A DNA stretch of 39,275 nucleotides. It comes from a virus. Where the stretch lies: the IMG/VR virus record IMGVR_UViG_3300025010_000136, positions 1-39,275 of that record. One strand, 5' to 3'. Shown piece after piece: positions 37,741-39,275 of the stretch (positions are counted from its first letter, which is position 1; each line of letters opens with the position of its first letter). A program made the position numbers and the translations under genes. Below the pieces are notes generated by a model, which did no database searches, was not told the origin of the DNA, and was given only the letters and a program-made list of their open reading frames with translations.

Positions 37741-39275
37741 ATGAAGTATTTTAAAAGGGTAGAAAATAAATACCGGGTATTTAAAATAACTCCACATCAT
37801 TCAGTATTGAACCAAACTAACCGTAAATTCCTGGCTACTTTACACAATGTTTTTAATATGTATAATTCGCCATGGTCCAGGTTATGGCGGGAAGGCAAAA
37901 CAATATACTACCGGAATAAGGATATCTTTTGGTGGTTAGTAACAATCCGGGGAGGCAGCCAAGAGGAATCCGCACAGGTCGAGTTCTATGTCGGGATTAC
38001 CGAGACCTATGCCGATGTATTCTTAGTTAAATTCAATAACCATGAGCAGTGGAAGAAATGCACCATTGAAGAGGCGGAAGTCCCCGAACTGCCAAATGGT
38101 GATATATACCGGCTTAAATATGCCCGGGCAGATATGTTTTCTCTTAATTATGATTACTCGCGTCAAACAGTACCAATTCGAGAGCTGGTTAATATATCAC
38201 AGGAAGTTGGTCCAGGAGACTTTGCCGGGCTGTTGGTTGGAGCAGAGACAGTTAATCGTAAAAGGTGGAGGGCTTTATCAGATTATGCCTGGGGTGTATG
38301 GGAAAAGGGTGGTGTACCGCAGCGAAACAATATTGACTTATTGAGAACCTGGCGGCACTCATGGAGATGCTTGAGCCGTATATTAGGCGAGGTTAAAAGC
38401 ATTGTTGATGATGTTATGGTCGGTATTGAAAAGTCCTTTTTTAATGGAAAGGATCAATTAACTGTAAAAAAAGAATTAGAGTTGCCGGATCCGGAGAGGC
38501 AGGAACTATTGGTTAACGGGGACTTATCGTCCTACACCAAGAAAAAAAGAAATCTACCTGTATTTCGTGCTGACATGTTTATCCTAGTTAATTCCGATAC
38601 AGCAGAAAAGCGGGGGATGCTTGTCAGGTCAGTGGCATCGGCATTTAATGAGCTTAGTGGAGACAACAGCCTGCATCCGGTGAAGGTTAATATAAAGTAT
38701 AGAAACTGGTTAGATCTCCCTAGGGATCGGGACGCTTGCTTAATGTCAACCGAAGAATTAGGGAAAGTTATGCAGCTGCCAACAGGACAGGTACAGGATG
38801 AATACGCGGAGGCATTAACAGTTAACAGGCGGGTTGAGATTGAAGTGCCGGCCGCTTTCAGAGATGAAAACGGTATTTATGTAGGCACCACCACTAATAA
38901 AGGACAGAGTTATCCTGTACACCTGCCAGTTAAAGACATAGATATTCTTATGACTGCCCGGGCATTCATCGGATCCCCACGGGTAGGCAAAGACCAGGCC
39001 GCCATTAATTTGGTGGTGGAGGCAAAGCGTAAACACGGTATTGGAGCCGTTATTCCGGATGTTATAGATGAAAGGAACGGTCACCGGGGAATGGCTGATG
39101 CTATCCGGGATCACTTGGATCCTGATGATGTTATTGATTTGAACCTGGGAGACTACGATTGGCCGGTTTATATTGGCCTTGAGGGGATAACGAAAGGCAT
39201 TAAAAATGAACGAGTGGCGGCAAACAGGATTGCACAGGAGTTAACTAACTTCCTTATGGGTGATGACATCGAAAA
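37741..39275 (+). CDS. VirD4/TraG-like (HerA/FtsK-type) ATPase, 3' end outside the window
   Basis: At least 511 aa in one open frame to the right edge; ATG 37741. The first 390 residues are soluble and unfamiliar (LATLHNVFNMYNSPWSRLWR, FYVGITETYADVFLVKF). A Walker A motif GSPRVGKD lies at residues 411-418 (Lys417) in LMTARAFIGSPRVGKDQAAI, followed by EAKRKHGIGAVIPDVIDERN and DLNLGDYDWPVYIGLEG, as in coupling ATPases of conjugative elements. Asp in place of the usual Ser/Thr after the Lys is notable. Membrane anchoring is absent from the protein itself and may be supplied by the small membrane proteins encoded upstream. Likely pumps DNA or protein through an element-encoded channel. Confidence 0.75.
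   Translation, partial: MKYFKRVENKYRVFKITPHHSVLNQTNRKFLATLHNVFNMYNSPWSRLWREGKTIYYRNKDIFWWLVTIRGGSQEESAQVEFYVGITETYADVFLVKFNNHEQWKKCTIEEAEVPELPNGDIYRLKYARADMFSLNYDYSRQTVPIRELVNISQEVGPGDFAGLLVGAETVNRKRWRALSDYAWGVWEKGGVPQRNNIDLLRTWRHSWRCLSRILGEVKSIVDDVMVGIEKSFFNGKDQLTVKKELELPDPERQELLVNGDLSSYTKKKRNLPVFRADMFILVNSDTAEKRGMLVRSVASAFNELSGDNSLHPVKVNIKYRNWLDLPRDRDACLMSTEELGKVMQLPTGQVQDEYAEALTVNRRVEIEVPAAFRDENGIYVGTTTNKGQSYPVHLPVKDIDILMTARAFIGSPRVGKDQAAINLVVEAKRKHGIGAVIPDVIDERNGHRGMADAIRDHLDPDDVIDLNLGDYDWPVYIGLEGITKGIKNERVAANRIAQELTNFLMGDDIE

Noticed and set aside
38042-38344. Separate 100-aa gene inside the ATPase
   Set aside because: It lies in another frame of the long ATPase frame, which is open from 37741 to the right edge.
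1-39275. tRNA genes as integration targets
   Set aside because: No cloverleaf with the usual GGTTCGAATC-type T arm was recognised on either strand by eye.

Overview
The window looks like DNA from a low-GC Gram-positive bacterium (Bacillota, Clostridia or Negativicutes grade). Strong purine-rich ribosome-binding sites, sigma-A type promoters with 17-base spacers, siphovirus tail genes, LLH and BhlA-type holins and a lysin with a copper-amine-oxidase-like tail domain all fit this. The species cannot be named from sequence alone. Nearly everything here is prophage or mobile-element DNA; no housekeeping gene or tRNA was recognised.

Region A (1 to about 18.1 kb, very AT-rich; 60-base lines counted are near 27-28% GC) is the late half of a siphovirus tail operon. 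In order it holds a tape measure protein with an internal NlpC/P60 peptidase (5' end outside the window), Dit, a broken IS605-type TnpB element, a tail/fibre protein and a Tal-like tail-tip protein. An accessory block follows (11.6-15.1 kb): a secreted protein on the minus strand, an ImmA-like zincin, a ribbon-helix-helix (RHH) protein, a zinc-ribbon protein, a broken PD-(D/E)XK nuclease and small ORFs, several with their own promoters and hairpins. Then come a papain-like protease with a probable fibronectin-type region and further tail/baseplate proteins up to 19144.

Junction (about 18.1-20.34 kb): GC rises gradually inside the gene at 18098-18949. Next come a minus-strand RHH repressor and a plus-strand tyrosine recombinase, transcribed from divergent promoters whose -35 boxes overlap and which sit among ATAACT half-sites. 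This looks like a compact, self-regulated recombination module.

Region B (20.37-32.1 kb, mid GC) is a second siphovirus tail cassette of different origin: tail terminator, three tandem tail-tube paralogues (one frameshifted), a tail assembly chaperone pair with a canonical T TTT TTA -1 frameshift site, a second tape measure protein, hub, tail-tip and fibre proteins, then BhlA-like holin, amidase and LLH holin. It has no terminase, portal or capsid gene in the window. Either two tail modules share one phage, or an integrase-linked, head-less tail-plus-lysis cassette (tailocin-like) has joined a prophage, or the two are neighbouring remnants.

Region C (32.2-39.3 kb) resembles the control and transfer end of an integrative or plasmid-like element: small phage/plasmid proteins, an HTH protein, an HNH_repeat protein without a nuclease domain, a 390-base structured noncoding RNA with promoter and terminator, a second tyrosine recombinase preceded by palindromes, an XRE regulator, an RHH-like protein, three small membrane proteins and the start of a VirD4/TraG-like ATPase running off the right edge. 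The noncoding RNA at 34223-34613 is the most likely undescribed item. The double-tail/recombinase layout and the Shine-Dalgarno-masking inverted repeats of the accessory block come next.
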